From a virus: a DNA stretch of 64,000 bases. The stretch is from positions 1 to 64,000 of the IMG/VR virus record IMGVR_UViG_3300015371_000025; one strand, 5' to 3'. Below are positions 38,922 through 48,605 of this stretch, piece by piece. The position numbers were made by a program, and so were the translations under genes. The notes beneath the pieces were generated by a model. That model did no database searches and was not told where the DNA came from. It was given only the letters and a program-made list of their open reading frames with translations. Position 1 is the stretch's first letter; each line of letters begins with the position of its first letter.

Positions 38922-39353
38922 CTACTCCGGACGAAGGGGCGGGCTACCCGCGCTCTGGCCGATACTGCCTGCCGACTCGCCCTCGAGAACCGGCGGCACG
39001 TCGTCGTTGTCCGTGTCCTTGCCTAGCGCCTCGGTCGGCAGATCCACCGGCGACACGTCCTCCACGTCGTCGGGGTGCAGCTCGTCAACCTCGGGATCGG
39101 ACACCCCGCCGGTCGCGGCTTCGGCGACGACGGCGTTGGACTTGATGTCGCTGACGTTGCGGCCGATGCGGATGGCGGCGTCGGCGCCGAGGATGCCCAG
39201 CGCCCAGATGCCCGTCGTCTGGAGAGCGTCCTGCTGCTCCGGCGACAGGCTGTAGACGCCAAACGCGTTGAGCAGAGCGGCGAGGATCGGAACTCCCGAC
39301 ACGATCTGTGCCGGGGTAATGTCGGGCCTGTTGCCCTTGAAGACTTGCAACAT
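38922..39353 (-). CDS. Holin-like membrane protein
   Basis: 143 aa, start at ATG preceded by TAACTAC. Two hydrophobic segments (about 17-34 and 47-62) separated by SLSPEQQDAL, a turn typical of actinophage holins, then a long acidic cytoplasmic tail. Placed between the two endolysin genes. Confidence 0.65.
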   Translation of the reverse strand: MLQVFKGNRPDITPAQIVSGVPILAALLNAFGVYSLSPEQQDALQTTGIWALGILGADAAIRIGRNVSDIKSNAVVAEAATGGVSDPEVDELHPDDVEDVSPVDLPTEALGKDTDNDDVPPVLEGESAGSIGQSAGSPPLRPE

Positions 39354-39366
39354 GTAGTTACCCCTC

Positions 39367-39984
39367 CTACTGGGTGAGCTGCTTGAAGTACGCGTACCGA
39401 CGCTTACGCTGAGCCTTGCCCCAGCCACCGTCCTTGGCCGCCCTGTAGATGTTCTTGCGACGATCGATGAACCAGCGGAAGAGCTGGCCCCGGCGCTGCT
39501 TGTTGACGCCACGCGCCTTGAGGCTCTGGTACTCGCGGACCTTACTGCGCTCCTCGGCCGTGAGGAACCAGAGCGGATCCTTCTTCGGGGGCTTGTACCC
39601 GCCGACGTAGGTCCAGTGCCACGCCTCGCCGACACGTGCTCCTTCGGCGTGGCTCCACCCGTACGTGTGGGCGTGGCGCGAGAGCCAGTTGTAGACGCCC
39701 GGCCCGAGCACGAAATCGATCGCCTGACCTTTTCCGTGATTCGAGGTGCCCGGAACAGCGGCCCGGAAGCACATGCCCCGGCCGCACCACCAGTTGCGCC
39801 AGTAGCGCTGTCGCGCGATGGGCCTGTACCCGTCCGCGACCTTGAGCGTGACGCCATCCCTGGCTGCCGCCGCCCGCATGGCGACGAATGAATCGTGGAC
39901 CGCTCCCTTGAGCAGATACTCGCCTGGCGACCCAGGGACCGACGCCAGCGCGCTCTGTGGGATTCGGCCATTCGCATAGGCCAT
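39367..39984 (-). CDS. M15/VanY-type D,D-carboxypeptidase endolysin
   Basis: 205 aa. TSNHGKGQAIDF (about 79-90) and GEAWHWTYVG (about 118-127) hold the zinc ligands His, Asp and His and the catalytic Glu of peptidase M15. The C-terminal 70 residues are very basic, probably a wall-binding tail. Cuts peptide stems of peptidoglycan. A GGGTAGGATC motif precedes the start. Confidence 0.8.
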   Translation of the reverse strand: MAYANGRIPQSALASVPGSPGEYLLKGAVHDSFVAMRAAAARDGVTLKVADGYRPIARQRYWRNWWCGRGMCFRAAVPGTSNHGKGQAIDFVLGPGVYNWLSRHAHTYGWSHAEGARVGEAWHWTYVGGYKPPKKDPLWFLTAEERSKVREYQSLKARGVNKQRRGQLFRWFIDRRKNIYRAAKDGGWGKAQRKRRYAYFKQLTQ

Positions 39985-40009
39985 GACTACGATCCTACCC
40001 TGATCTCGT

Positions 40010-40624
40010 TCAGATAGCGCACAAGAGGCTCAACAAATCCTCATCATCTTGCAGCGCCAAGCTCCACGTATACGCGGGCTCGCGACGAGACGGGGTGACG
40101 AACACGACTTCACGAACGGCGCTGGCGCTACCCGGAACGACGCGCTCGTACGCCTTGACGGCGTGAGCTGCCGAAGTGAACTCGGCACGGATGGGCTCGA
40201 GCCGTGGGCCTTCGACCTGCGCGCCGAAGCGGAACTCAACGCGCTCGCCGACGATCGGCCCGAAGAAGCCTGCCTGGCCGGTGCCGCTCGCTCCCTCTTC
40301 GACCGGCGGCGGTGCGACCGGCTCCTGGACGCTGTACGAGATCGTGCGCGTAACTCCGACAACGACATTCGAGGCGGCGATCCCGTAAGGCAGCTCGCGC
40401 GTGATCCCGACGATGACCGGCTCGACGTGGGCGCCGCCGTCGACCAGATACGGCAGGCGCCGGAAGAGGCCGACGTTGATCGGCCCCTCGGGGACCGGAT
40501 CGCTCGTGACCTCGATGGCGAACCACGAGTGTCCCAAACCACCATCGCCAGGCTGAACAGATGGAGTAGCTCGACGCCCACCATAGGTCCCTGAGCCGTA
40601 TGTGCCGGAGCCGTATGTGCCCAT
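40010..40624 (-). CDS. Structural protein, 204 aa
   Basis: Opens with GTYGSGTYG repeats, then a strand-rich sequence with VGITRELPYGI and VGVTRTISYSV, two similar units about 20 residues apart. Likely virion surface or tail-associated; the family is not known to me. Confidence 0.6.
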   Translation of the reverse strand: MGTYGSGTYGSGTYGGRRATPSVQPGDGGLGHSWFAIEVTSDPVPEGPINVGLFRRLPYLVDGGAHVEPVIVGITRELPYGIAASNVVVGVTRTISYSVQEPVAPPPVEEGASGTGQAGFFGPIVGERVEFRFGAQVEGPRLEPIRAEFTSAAHAVKAYERVVPGSASAVREVVFVTPSRREPAYTWSLALQDDEDLLSLLCAI

Positions 40625-40710
40625 CAATACGGTCCGTGATCATTCATACACATGTAGTAGCCCAGCACCCCCAGGGCGATGATGATGAGCGCTGTGGGAA
40701 CGTAATCCAC
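40624..40710 (-). CDS. Hypothetical 28-aa membrane peptide
   Basis: GTG start overlapping the previous TAG. Residues 6-21 are hydrophobic, ending in a His/Asp-containing tail. Could be a second holin-like or a spanin-like micropeptide; weakly supported. Confidence 0.45.
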   Translation of the reverse strand: MDYVPTALIIIALGVLGYYMCMNDHGPY

Positions 40711-40943
40711 TACGACGGGATGCGACCTTGCGGACCGAACAGGTGAGGGTTGAGCTGCTCGGGTGTCGGCGCCGACTGGTTCTCGGGCGGCAGCGCCGGG
40801 TTCTTGAGGAGCCGTGCGAAATCGTCCGGCGTGACAGCAACGGGCGGATACTCAACACCCTGCTGAAATCCCGAAACCGTCGCGTGCTCCTCGGCGACAG
40901 CCTTCTCCCAGTCAGCGGCCTTCTGCTTCTCGTCATCAGCCAT
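40710..40943 (-). CDS. Hypothetical 77-aa protein
   Basis: ATG overlaps the TGA of the adhesin gene upstream. Acidic helix first, then Pro-rich sequence. No family recognised. Confidence 0.6.
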   Translation of the reverse strand: MADDEKQKAADWEKAVAEEHATVSGFQQGVEYPPVAVTPDDFARLLKNPALPPENQSAPTPEQLNPHLFGPQGRIPS

Positions 40944-41833
40944 CACGCGCTCCAGTTCCCGGCCGCATCCTGGACGAACACCTTCACAACCTTCGTGCCG
41001 TCGCCCGCGCTGGCGGCCTGGATGTCGCGGGCGTCGAGCACGACGGCCTGCGTCGCCGCAGCCGTCTTGGCGCCACCGGAGGTGCCGGTGGAGCCGTTCG
41101 TCGTGCCGATCACGGTACCGCTGCCGCGCGCCGAGCCCGAGTTGGCCACGACGGCGATCTCCCAGGCAGTAATTGCCTCGGAGCCGACCGTGAAGGTGAA
41201 GTTCACCGTGCGCTTGCCGGACAGAATCGAAACCTTGGTCGCGTCCGGGCCGGTGGTGATGTCGACGGTCGGGACCGTCGTGTCGACCGTGATCGACTGT
41301 GTGAGTGTGGAGGTCTCGTTCCACACATCGTCGCGGATGCGGGCCGAGACCGACTTGGATCCGTCGCCGGTCGTGAGGCGAACAGCCTGGTTAGCTGTAA
41401 ACGGACCCGAACCTGTCCATGTAGGTGAGATCCATGAGGATGATCCCTGGGCGGTCTGGATCGACGCGTTGAAGGCCGGGTCTACGCCTGCGCCCCAGAT
41501 GAGGATCTGGTACCCGGTGACCGGGTTGTCCGTCGTCGTGAGCGCTGCGGTGATGTCGCGCGACGTGGTGACCGTGGCGCCGCCGTTGAGCGCGAGCGCT
41601 GCACCGCCAGGAGCGGTCGTGTCCAGGATGACATTGAAGCTCGAGGCACCACCGGCGAGAGGGATGAACTCCTCCCAGATGCCCTGCCAATCGTCGGGCT
41701 CGAGGCGCCGTCCCTCTGCGCGTCTGAGCGCTCGGTTGCTCCGTCGCGACTCGACGAACTCCCGCGAAGGGAGTCGACGGTCGGCGCCCCGCAGGACCAG
41801 CTCTCGTGCCTCAACGACTGTCAGATCGCTCAT
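40943..41833 (-). CDS. Ig-like adhesin or fibre protein
   Basis: 296 aa. Start at the ATG after GATCGGAGCGAT. Ser/Thr/Gly-rich tandem strand domains with TTDNPVTGYQI and TVDTTVPTVDI, typical of bacterial Ig-like repeats. The end (KVFVQDAAGNWS) is nearly identical to that of the 586-aa neighbour. Probably binds the host surface. Confidence 0.65.
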   Translation of the reverse strand: MSDLTVVEARELVLRGADRRLPSREFVESRRSNRALRRAEGRRLEPDDWQGIWEEFIPLAGGASSFNVILDTTAPGGAALALNGGATVTTSRDITAALTTTDNPVTGYQILIWGAGVDPAFNASIQTAQGSSSWISPTWTGSGPFTANQAVRLTTGDGSKSVSARIRDDVWNETSTLTQSITVDTTVPTVDITTGPDATKVSILSGKRTVNFTFTVGSEAITAWEIAVVANSGSARGSGTVIGTTNGSTGTSGGAKTAAATQAVVLDARDIQAASAGDGTKVVKVFVQDAAGNWSA

Positions 41834-41856
41834 ATCGCTCCGATCATACCCAGGAT

Positions 41857-43617
41857 TCAGGTGGACCAATTTCCCGCCGCGTCTTTCACGAAGACCTTGA
41901 ACAGATTCGTACCCTCAGATGCCGCCGCCGCAACGATCTCATCATCGGTGAGGGCCATCGTGTACTGCGTGACTCCTCCGGACGATGCGGGCTTGTAGGC
42001 CGCAATCGAATCGGACCACAGGACTGACGACGCAAGAGTTCCTGTATGTTGATACGTACCGGCCGCCACGTTGATCTGCTCATCGACCGACAGACCCTTG
42101 CCTGCGGAAACAACCTCATCGATCTCTGTCCAGGCCCCGCCGGGGGAGTGGGACGGAGAGGAGGAGTTGTAGCCACAAGCCCCGATGAGCAAGTCCTGCG
42201 CCGTGGTTACGACGGAACCACTCGCGGGCGCCGTGGAAGTGCCCTTGCCCGTGTTGTCGGACTTGTCCAGCCACGTCGTAGCGTGTAGACCACTGTATTC
42301 ATAGGCGGCCATATGGCGGTACGTGACGCTGGCGCTGACCGTCATCGTGATCGTCTGACCGGCGGTCAATGCGGTCGTACACTTCGCCGAAGCGATGGCC
42401 GAATAGGCTCCTGTGGCATTGCCATCGTCAGTCAGAGTGTCAACAGTGTAGGTATTGCCAGCCTGATCCGCGACCGAGACGGTCAGACCCAGGGCTCCGG
42501 AGAACCCCATCACGACAACGATGTGGTTGCCAACCGAGACGTTCGAGGGAAGCGTGATCGTGAGCGTCGCACCGCTTGTGCCGGATTGCGTCGGCGTTGC
42601 CTTCTGGACGCGAGTGATCGACCCTGCGATCGTCGCCTGCTCGACCAGCGTCCCCATCGTGCGCGTGTCGCTAGCAGAGGCGACCTTGCGCACCATGTAC
42701 TCCACGAACGCCTCATCAGCCGTGACGGTGGCGTTCACGACATCCTTGCCTGCGACGCGAGAGATCTTCGCGGCCGAGATGTTGATGACGTTGATGGTTC
42801 CGGGCGGCGTCGTGTCCGCCCCGCCAGCAACAAACAGGTTCGATCGGCCCTGTCCTGAACGCCCCTGACCAGCACGTCTATTTGTAGGTGAAGCTCCAGT
42901 ACCGTCGTATGTCCACCCGAGAGACGTGGCGTTGTCGAGCACCGGCGCGGAGTTGGCGGCGATCGAACCGACACCTCCCATAAGATCAACCGGGCTTGCT
43001 GCGGTGAACTCGATAAGAGATACAGGGGCGCCCGCAGCGTGATTCGCCAGGTCGCTCGTCTTGTTGTTCGCGCCACAGGCCATGCGGTTCGTCTGATCCA
43101 TCGCGACGCCGGTCCAGGCTGCGAAAACACCTACACGGCCAGAGAGAAGATCCACCCACGAAGCACCGGGGTAACCACCGAAGATCAAGCCGCCGGTCGA
43201 CGGCAGTGCAACATCGTTCTGACCATTTGTAGACGATGAGCCGTGAGTCCACGCCGACGTGTTCATGTTCTTGATGCTCCACTGGGGAGCGGCCAGCCCG
43301 GCGGCCTTGCTCAGTACAACGAGCAGCGGCACGTCGGTCAGCGTTCCGAGCCCGTGGGTGAAGTTGTGGTTCGCGCCGTTGTCCTGCTGGCTGAGGATCG
43401 TGCTGCTCTGCCACTCGAACCCAGCACGCACGGCGAACCCGACGCCTGGGTTGTCATTCAGGACCCAGCCGATGTCCCATCCATCCGTGCCGCCCGTCCA
43501 CGAGCTGCGCGACATGAGGATGACTGCGGTGAAGGCGCCCGTTGGAAGGTTGCGAAGAGCTGTGCTTAGTGTTGAGAAGACAAGACGATCGTCGACCCCA
43601 TCGAAGAGGAACGCCAT
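41857..43617 (-). CDS. Lectin-like and Ig-like fibre protein, 586 aa
   Basis: N-terminal 220 residues have the strand and Gly/Trp pattern of concanavalin/LamG-type jelly rolls (FDGVDDRLVF at the start). A Gly/Arg linker follows, then a region with TVTADEAFVEYMVRKV, a second Ser/Thr-rich domain, and the closing FKVFVKDAAGNWST. Likely a receptor-binding tail or capsid fibre. Confidence 0.7.
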   Translation of the reverse strand: MAFLFDGVDDRLVFSTLSTALRNLPTGAFTAVILMSRSSWTGGTDGWDIGWVLNDNPGVGFAVRAGFEWQSSTILSQQDNGANHNFTHGLGTLTDVPLLVVLSKAAGLAAPQWSIKNMNTSAWTHGSSSTNGQNDVALPSTGGLIFGGYPGASWVDLLSGRVGVFAAWTGVAMDQTNRMACGANNKTSDLANHAAGAPVSLIEFTAASPVDLMGGVGSIAANSAPVLDNATSLGWTYDGTGASPTNRRAGQGRSGQGRSNLFVAGGADTTPPGTINVINISAAKISRVAGKDVVNATVTADEAFVEYMVRKVASASDTRTMGTLVEQATIAGSITRVQKATPTQSGTSGATLTITLPSNVSVGNHIVVVMGFSGALGLTVSVADQAGNTYTVDTLTDDGNATGAYSAIASAKCTTALTAGQTITMTVSASVTYRHMAAYEYSGLHATTWLDKSDNTGKGTSTAPASGSVVTTAQDLLIGACGYNSSSPSHSPGGAWTEIDEVVSAGKGLSVDEQINVAAGTYQHTGTLASSVLWSDSIAAYKPASSGGVTQYTMALTDDEIVAAAASEGTNLFKVFVKDAAGNWST

Positions 43618-43958
43618 CAGAACACCCGGCGATCGGACTCCACGCAGGGGGCGGGGCTCGACTCGTCGTGCGGGCAGTCGTGCTTGGCGATCCAGGAACC
43701 CGCTACGGGTCCATTTACTCCCTGTAGCTGATTCGACAGGTCGACATAGAACTGATCCCGAGAAGCCGAATCAAGGAAACGAAACTCGCACACGAGCGTG
43801 GGGGCCGGAGCGTCTCGTGGCGAGAGGCTATCTGCATCCTCAACGACGATCGGCCCCCACGTTCCCAATCCTGTCATGCGAGTCACGACGTAGCTGTGCG
43901 CGTTGTCGCGCCGAGAAGCATTCTGAAACGCCATCGCTGCGTTGACGGCGTAGACCAT
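43617..43958 (-). CDS. Hypothetical 113-aa structural protein
   Basis: ATG in a TGATG overlap. Mixed strands and helices, Cys-containing acidic tail. Its place in a run of virion genes is the only functional hint. Confidence 0.6.
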   Translation of the reverse strand: MVYAVNAAMAFQNASRRDNAHSYVVTRMTGLGTWGPIVVEDADSLSPRDAPAPTLVCEFRFLDSASRDQFYVDLSNQLQGVNGPVAGSWIAKHDCPHDESSPAPCVESDRRVF

Positions 43959-44215
43959 CAACGGATGATCTGGACAGTCTGCGCGGCAGGCCAGCTCACT
44001 GCCATGACGGTGCCCAGCCTGTCGAGCGTCAGGGATCGGTTACCGCTCGTTGTGGCGCCGGTCGCGGTGACCTTAGCCCGCGCCCCTACAAGATAGTCGT
44101 TTACCGCCAAGTCAGAGACTAGACAGTTGTAGACAACTCCAGATGGAAGGCCGCCGTTGCGGTACTGGAGCCACCAGTTCGCGAGCGTCGTGCCAGCCTG
44201 TGAGGTGAGAGCCAT
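43958..44215 (-). CDS. Hypothetical 85-aa structural protein
   Basis: ATG overlaps the previous TGA. Thr/Ala/Gly-rich strands. No family recognised. Confidence 0.6.
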   Translation of the reverse strand: MALTSQAGTTLANWWLQYRNGGLPSGVVYNCLVSDLAVNDYLVGARAKVTATGATTSGNRSLTLDRLGTVMAVSWPAAQTVQIIR

Positions 44216-44925
44216 CAGTTGATATACATGTCGCCGAAGGAGCCCCTCTTCACAACGTTGCCGCTCGCCGTGGTGACCTCATTCGCAGCCTGTATCTGAA
44301 TACTGCCAGTTGCGGAGGGGTTAGACAGGATCCCCTCGATGATCACCGGGAAGTTGATGCCGACCGGCACGATGTCGGCCACCACGGAATCGCCAGAGGA
44401 GGTGATGTAGCCCTCCCAGGGGGAGTTCGTCACCGTCATGGTGGCCTGTCCGGTACCTGCGGCCGGGTTCGGGTCAATCGTGCGAGGAATCGTGACCTTG
44501 GCTGAGACGTAGCCCGTGAGCGCCGGGCACGTCAGGCCCACGCGGATTCCGTTCGTGGCGCCCGCTGAGGACGTGCAGATGAGGATGACCTTGAAGGCGT
44601 AGTCGAGACCAGTGGTGCTGATCGGCAGCACCATGTCCGTGATGTTCGTGAGCGCCGTAACCGAGGAGAGAGTCTGATCGGCTGTCTTGCGGCATGTAGT
44701 ACGAGCAGCAAGCCGAGCTGCCATGTCGACGAAGGTGCCGGAGGGGTTGTTCCCCATCTCCAGCTCGGCTGCCGCCATGAAGAGCGCCAGCTTGTTGTGC
44801 TCGAGAGCGTGTGTACCCTCTGCCGCATCAGAGCCATCCGTCGTGCCGTCGCTATGGCTCGTGTCGTTGCGCCAGTTCGACTTGGGCGCGGCGTCCTGCG
44901 TTGTCGGCCAGTTGATCGTCGCCAT
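44215..44925 (-). CDS. Structural protein, 236 aa
   Basis: N-terminal 75 residues have LALFMAAAELEMGNNPSG-type sequence seen in phage tail or head-decoration proteins; the rest is a Thr/Ser/Ile-rich beta domain. Likely surface-exposed. Confidence 0.6.
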   Translation of the reverse strand: MATINWPTTQDAAPKSNWRNDTSHSDGTTDGSDAAEGTHALEHNKLALFMAAAELEMGNNPSGTFVDMAARLAARTTCRKTADQTLSSVTALTNITDMVLPISTTGLDYAFKVILICTSSAGATNGIRVGLTCPALTGYVSAKVTIPRTIDPNPAAGTGQATMTVTNSPWEGYITSSGDSVVADIVPVGINFPVIIEGILSNPSATGSIQIQAANEVTTASGNVVKRGSFGDMYIN

Positions 44926-45302
44926 CAGGCAACGCTCACGGCCACAACGACGAAGTTGAAGTCGTAGCGGCCTTCGTGATCAGAGAACGTATACATGGAC
45001 CGAGCCCAGAACATGAACCCGTCACCTGGATACAGTACATCGGGGAACTTGAGGACGGCACCTGGATCTCGCCATTCGCCCGGCTTGCCGTCGCTGTTGG
45101 CTGCGAGCTGCACCTTGCTGGCGCCGTCACCCGCAGTTGCAATCTCCAGCTCGCGCATCACCGTGGTGCCGTTGTTGAGCCCGAAGATGGGACGAGCTTC
45201 GCCGGTGGCGTACTCGCCCTCGATCATGGTCTCGCCGAGCCCCACCTCGCTGACGCTCTGCGTGTGAGCGGGGTCGGCGTAGAGCGCGAGGCTAGCTGGC
45301 AT
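44925..45302 (-). CDS. Structural protein, 125 aa
   Basis: Coupled to neighbours by ATGA overlaps. Beta-sandwich-like pattern with GDGFMFWARSMYTFSDHEGRYDF (given in part); could be a decoration or tail protein. Confidence 0.55.
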   Translation of the reverse strand: MPASLALYADPAHTQSVSEVGLGETMIEGEYATGEARPIFGLNNGTTVMRELEIATAGDGASKVQLAANSDGKPGEWRDPGAVLKFPDVLYPGDGFMFWARSMYTFSDHEGRYDFNFVVVAVSVA

Positions 45303-46066
45303 CAGTCGAACACCTCACGCACGCCGGTGATGAGCTTCGTGTCGGGGTCGCGCGTCGGGATGAGGTTGCGCGGCTTGGGCTCGGGGATGTTCACCGTGAC
45401 CGGCGCGTCGACCTTGATCTCGATCTCGCGGAAGGCGTCGCGCATGGCGTCGGCGAACTCGACGCGCTCCTCTTCCTCGGGGTCGAACTCGACGGCCGAG
45501 AACGAGACCGTGTGGCCCTTCTCCTCGAACCACTTCTTGACCTCGGCCTCGTCATGGCCGCGTGACGCGACGACGCTGACGATCTGGTCGACTTCTGATG
45601 GCTGTAGGTTATTCATCGCCTTGCGCAAGAAGCCCTTGGGTGCGCTGACCCTGACTTTGCGACGGCCCTGCTTCATCGCGTCGTTCGTGCTGCGGAACTG
45701 CTGATCGAGCAAGTCGGCGATGTCAGCGATGCGCTGCTGCCGAACGAGCGCCAGGAAGCCCTGGATGTCGACCTGATCGACGTTCTTCGCGCGACCGGCG
45801 AGGAACTCCCTGATGTCGCCCTCCTGGGGATCGTCGAACTCGCGAGCAGCGTCCCGAGCTGCGGCGACCATCCGGGCGAACTCGTGCGGGTCGACGTTAG
45901 CCGGGGCCGGGGTGCGCTTCTTGGCGCCACCGCTGCCGAACTTACCTGAGCGCGTGTCGTGGCGCGGGTTGCCACTGCGGGCGTTGGCGTCGATCGTGCT
46001 CGAGCCCGAGCCCACAACGTCGGCCAGCTCGACCGGCATCCCGTGGCGGAAGACGAACATGGTCAT
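45302..46066 (-). CDS. Head-morphogenesis-associated protein, 254 aa
   Basis: ATG overlaps the portal-MuF TGA. Helical, with a basic first third and an acidic last third. Position right after the portal is where a scaffold or minor head protein is expected; sequence alone does not show which. Confidence 0.55.
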   Translation of the reverse strand: MTMFVFRHGMPVELADVVGSGSSTIDANARSGNPRHDTRSGKFGSGGAKKRTPAPANVDPHEFARMVAAARDAAREFDDPQEGDIREFLAGRAKNVDQVDIQGFLALVRQQRIADIADLLDQQFRSTNDAMKQGRRKVRVSAPKGFLRKAMNNLQPSEVDQIVSVVASRGHDEAEVKKWFEEKGHTVSFSAVEFDPEEEERVEFADAMRDAFREIEIKVDAPVTVNIPEPKPRNLIPTRDPDTKLITGVREVFD

Positions 46067-48603
46067 GTCGTCACCAGCAGTTCACCTACACGCAGCATGT
46101 ACTCGGTTCTCGTTTCCTCGGGCACGTCGCTCGAGAAGTACAGGACGTTGCCTTCGGAGTCGAAGGAGATGTCCTCGCCCTCGGGCAGAATGGAACGGTC
46201 CTCGTCGATCTGATAGGTCAGCTCGACCGGCAGGATCCGCCAGCCGAGCGTGCCGTTCGGGTGCTCGCGCTCCTGGAAGGCGTCGGCAACGTTGAAGACC
46301 TGCCCGTTGCGCGCCTTGCACAGCTCATCGCCGGTGCCGTCGAGCGCCTGAACCTGGGCGCCTGCGGTCTCTGCGGCGATGAGCGTGGCCGCGTTGTAGG
46401 CGTCGCGGATCTCGGTGCGGGCCAGCCGGTCGGCCTTCCAATCGGGGAACTCCTCGAAGTGCGACCGCACGTCGTCGGCGAGCGTCTTGGCATCCGTGAC
46501 GCCCTCGCTGATCCTGTTCGCCAGGAAGTCGGTCAGCTCTTCGCGCGTCGTGAAGGACACGTTGGAGACGAACTCAGCGGCATGGGTCTTGATCCAATCG
46601 TCGAGCCGGGCATCCTCGGGCTCGGCCTTGACCTTCGAGCGCTTGGTCTCGACCTTGGCGGCACGGTCCATGACGCGCTTGTAGATGCCCGTAGTCCTGT
46701 CCAGGACTCGGCCGAGCTTGTCCGTGTTGGTCTCCCACGCCTTGACGATCCTGCGGGCAAGGCGCCGGATGTCCTCGCTCACGTCGGCCAGCTCGATCGT
46801 GTCCTGCTCGCTGAGGAACTCGGCGAAGGACTTGTACTCCTCGTCGTACATCGAGCGCCACTCCTGCCACAGCTCGCGGGCAGCGCGGCGCACCTGGGGA
46901 TCCTCGTACTGAACCGCGCTGGGCAGCTTCTCGAGGAACGCCGTGGTCGAATCCGAGAGGTAGATGATCTCCCGTGGCTGTACGTAGGCATTGAAGCCGG
47001 TGGAGCTGGGCTGCACGCCGACCTGTCCGGCACCGGCAGAGGCGCCGGGCACGGGAGCGATGGCCTCGGGCGGGCCGAGAGCCGCCTGCTGCTCGGCCTG
47101 GATCTTCGCCTCGCGCGCCTGCTGGTCCTTGAAGGGCAGGATCGGGATCCCGGCGTCCTCGAGAACCTTCTGGAGATCGGTGAACTTCATCAGCTCGCGG
47201 GCGCCGAAGTCCTGCTGACCGATGAGCTGGATGATCGAGTTGCGGGCGTCGACATCCTGATCGGCGAAGCCCTGCATGACGATGTTGGCCGCGCCACCGT
47301 TCGTGAGGAACTCGGGGAAATTGGTGGCGAGGAACTGCGGGATCATCCAGCGGTTGATGCTCTCGACGAGCTGCGCGCCGAGCACGGCCTGCGACTCGGT
47401 GAAGCTCTCGCCCATCTCCTTCGCGACGTTACGGCTCGAGGTGCCGCCCTTGCCTTCGAGGAACGCCTGCTCGGGAATCCACAGGGAACGGAGCTTGGCT
47501 ACATCCAGGTAGTCGAAGCTCTTGTCGAACGGGTTGAAGTCAATCGCGTCCTTGATCGTCTCGATGTCCCAGAGGCGAATGCCGGACGGCTTGCCATCCA
47601 TCTCCCCCATGTAGACCTCGGACGGCAGGGAGATCGTCGACCCGGCCCGCATCCGCTCGCCCATGTCGAGCGCATACTCGCGCGCCGAAATGACCGTGCC
47701 GTCGCCGAGATCCACCTCGGTGTCCGGGTGGCGGACGACAAGCCCAGGATCCGACTTCTTCTCGAAGGCACGGTCGGCGATGGCCCAGCGGAACCAGTAG
47801 CTCCACCAGTAGCGGAAGGCGTAGCCCAGGCGCGGGTAGCCGAAGATGTTGCCGTCGTTCGACTCCTTCTCGTGCGTGGCCCACAGCGCGTGGTACACGT
47901 CGATCTTGAAGGTGGCCTGATCGCCCTGCTGCACGGCGCCGATTGCGGCCGGTGCGTTCTGCTGGTTGTAGAGGATGCCGTTGAAGTCGCCGCTGCCGGT
48001 GAAGATCGGCTCGATGACCTCGGGCGCGAGCGCCACGAACGGCTTCCACATGATCGGCTGCACGTTGCCCTGCGACCACAGCGGGCTCTCGGTCTGGTTG
48101 CCGCTGTCGTCGGTCGTGATAAACGTGCCGGACGGCTGCCGCGCCTCGTAGCGCTTGGCCATGCCGGAGAAGCCGAAGTCCAGGATCCGCATGAACTGGA
48201 AGACGTAGCTCGCGTAGATCCGGCGCAGAGCCCAGTCGACGTTCGCGGCCACCTCGGCGTTCGGGCCGTTGTTGTCCTTGGCGTCGATGAACCACTTCGC
48301 ACGGGCGAACGGCGTGCGGATGAAGCTGAGGCCGAAGGCGAGCATCGGGTCGCGGCGCATGAGGCGCAGGCGCGAGAGCGGGATGCGCTCGACATCGAAG
48401 GGATCCCCGAGCTGGTCGCGGACTCGAGCCCAGTTGACATTGGCGCCCGCCTGCTGGCGAGTCGACGGCGCCTGCTCCTTGCCCGTGATTGACGCCTGGA
48501 TCGCGGAGAGTTCCTCTGGGGTGACATCACCTACAGGAACGTTCCCTCGCCGACCGTTGTTGCGGGTCGGTCGCTGGCGCTTCACAGTCGGGACTGTAGG
48601 CAT
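46063..48603 (-). CDS. Portal protein fused to MuF-like domain
   Basis: 846 aa. The N-terminal 500 residues have the length and layout of an SPP1/HK97-type portal (RDPMLAFGLSFIRTPFARAKWFI near 79-99). From about 690, ADDVRSHFEEFPDWKADRLARTE and GDELCKARNGQVFNVADAF (given in part) match the MuF minor head domain. In many phages these are two genes; here one frame. Forms the dodecameric DNA gate of the capsid. Confidence 0.85.
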   Translation of the reverse strand: MPTVPTVKRQRPTRNNGRRGNVPVGDVTPEELSAIQASITGKEQAPSTRQQAGANVNWARVRDQLGDPFDVERIPLSRLRLMRRDPMLAFGLSFIRTPFARAKWFIDAKDNNGPNAEVAANVDWALRRIYASYVFQFMRILDFGFSGMAKRYEARQPSGTFITTDDSGNQTESPLWSQGNVQPIMWKPFVALAPEVIEPIFTGSGDFNGILYNQQNAPAAIGAVQQGDQATFKIDVYHALWATHEKESNDGNIFGYPRLGYAFRYWWSYWFRWAIADRAFEKKSDPGLVVRHPDTEVDLGDGTVISAREYALDMGERMRAGSTISLPSEVYMGEMDGKPSGIRLWDIETIKDAIDFNPFDKSFDYLDVAKLRSLWIPEQAFLEGKGGTSSRNVAKEMGESFTESQAVLGAQLVESINRWMIPQFLATNFPEFLTNGGAANIVMQGFADQDVDARNSIIQLIGQQDFGARELMKFTDLQKVLEDAGIPILPFKDQQAREAKIQAEQQAALGPPEAIAPVPGASAGAGQVGVQPSSTGFNAYVQPREIIYLSDSTTAFLEKLPSAVQYEDPQVRRAARELWQEWRSMYDEEYKSFAEFLSEQDTIELADVSEDIRRLARRIVKAWETNTDKLGRVLDRTTGIYKRVMDRAAKVETKRSKVKAEPEDARLDDWIKTHAAEFVSNVSFTTREELTDFLANRISEGVTDAKTLADDVRSHFEEFPDWKADRLARTEIRDAYNAATLIAAETAGAQVQALDGTGDELCKARNGQVFNVADAFQEREHPNGTLGWRILPVELTYQIDEDRSILPEGEDISFDSEGNVLYFSSDVPEETRTEYMLRVGELLVTT

Positions 48604-48605
48604 AT

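Noticed and set aside
46261-48492. 743-codon plus-strand frame opposite the portal gene
   Set aside because: Antisense shadow of the portal-MuF gene caused by GC-rich third positions; no start signals or domain.
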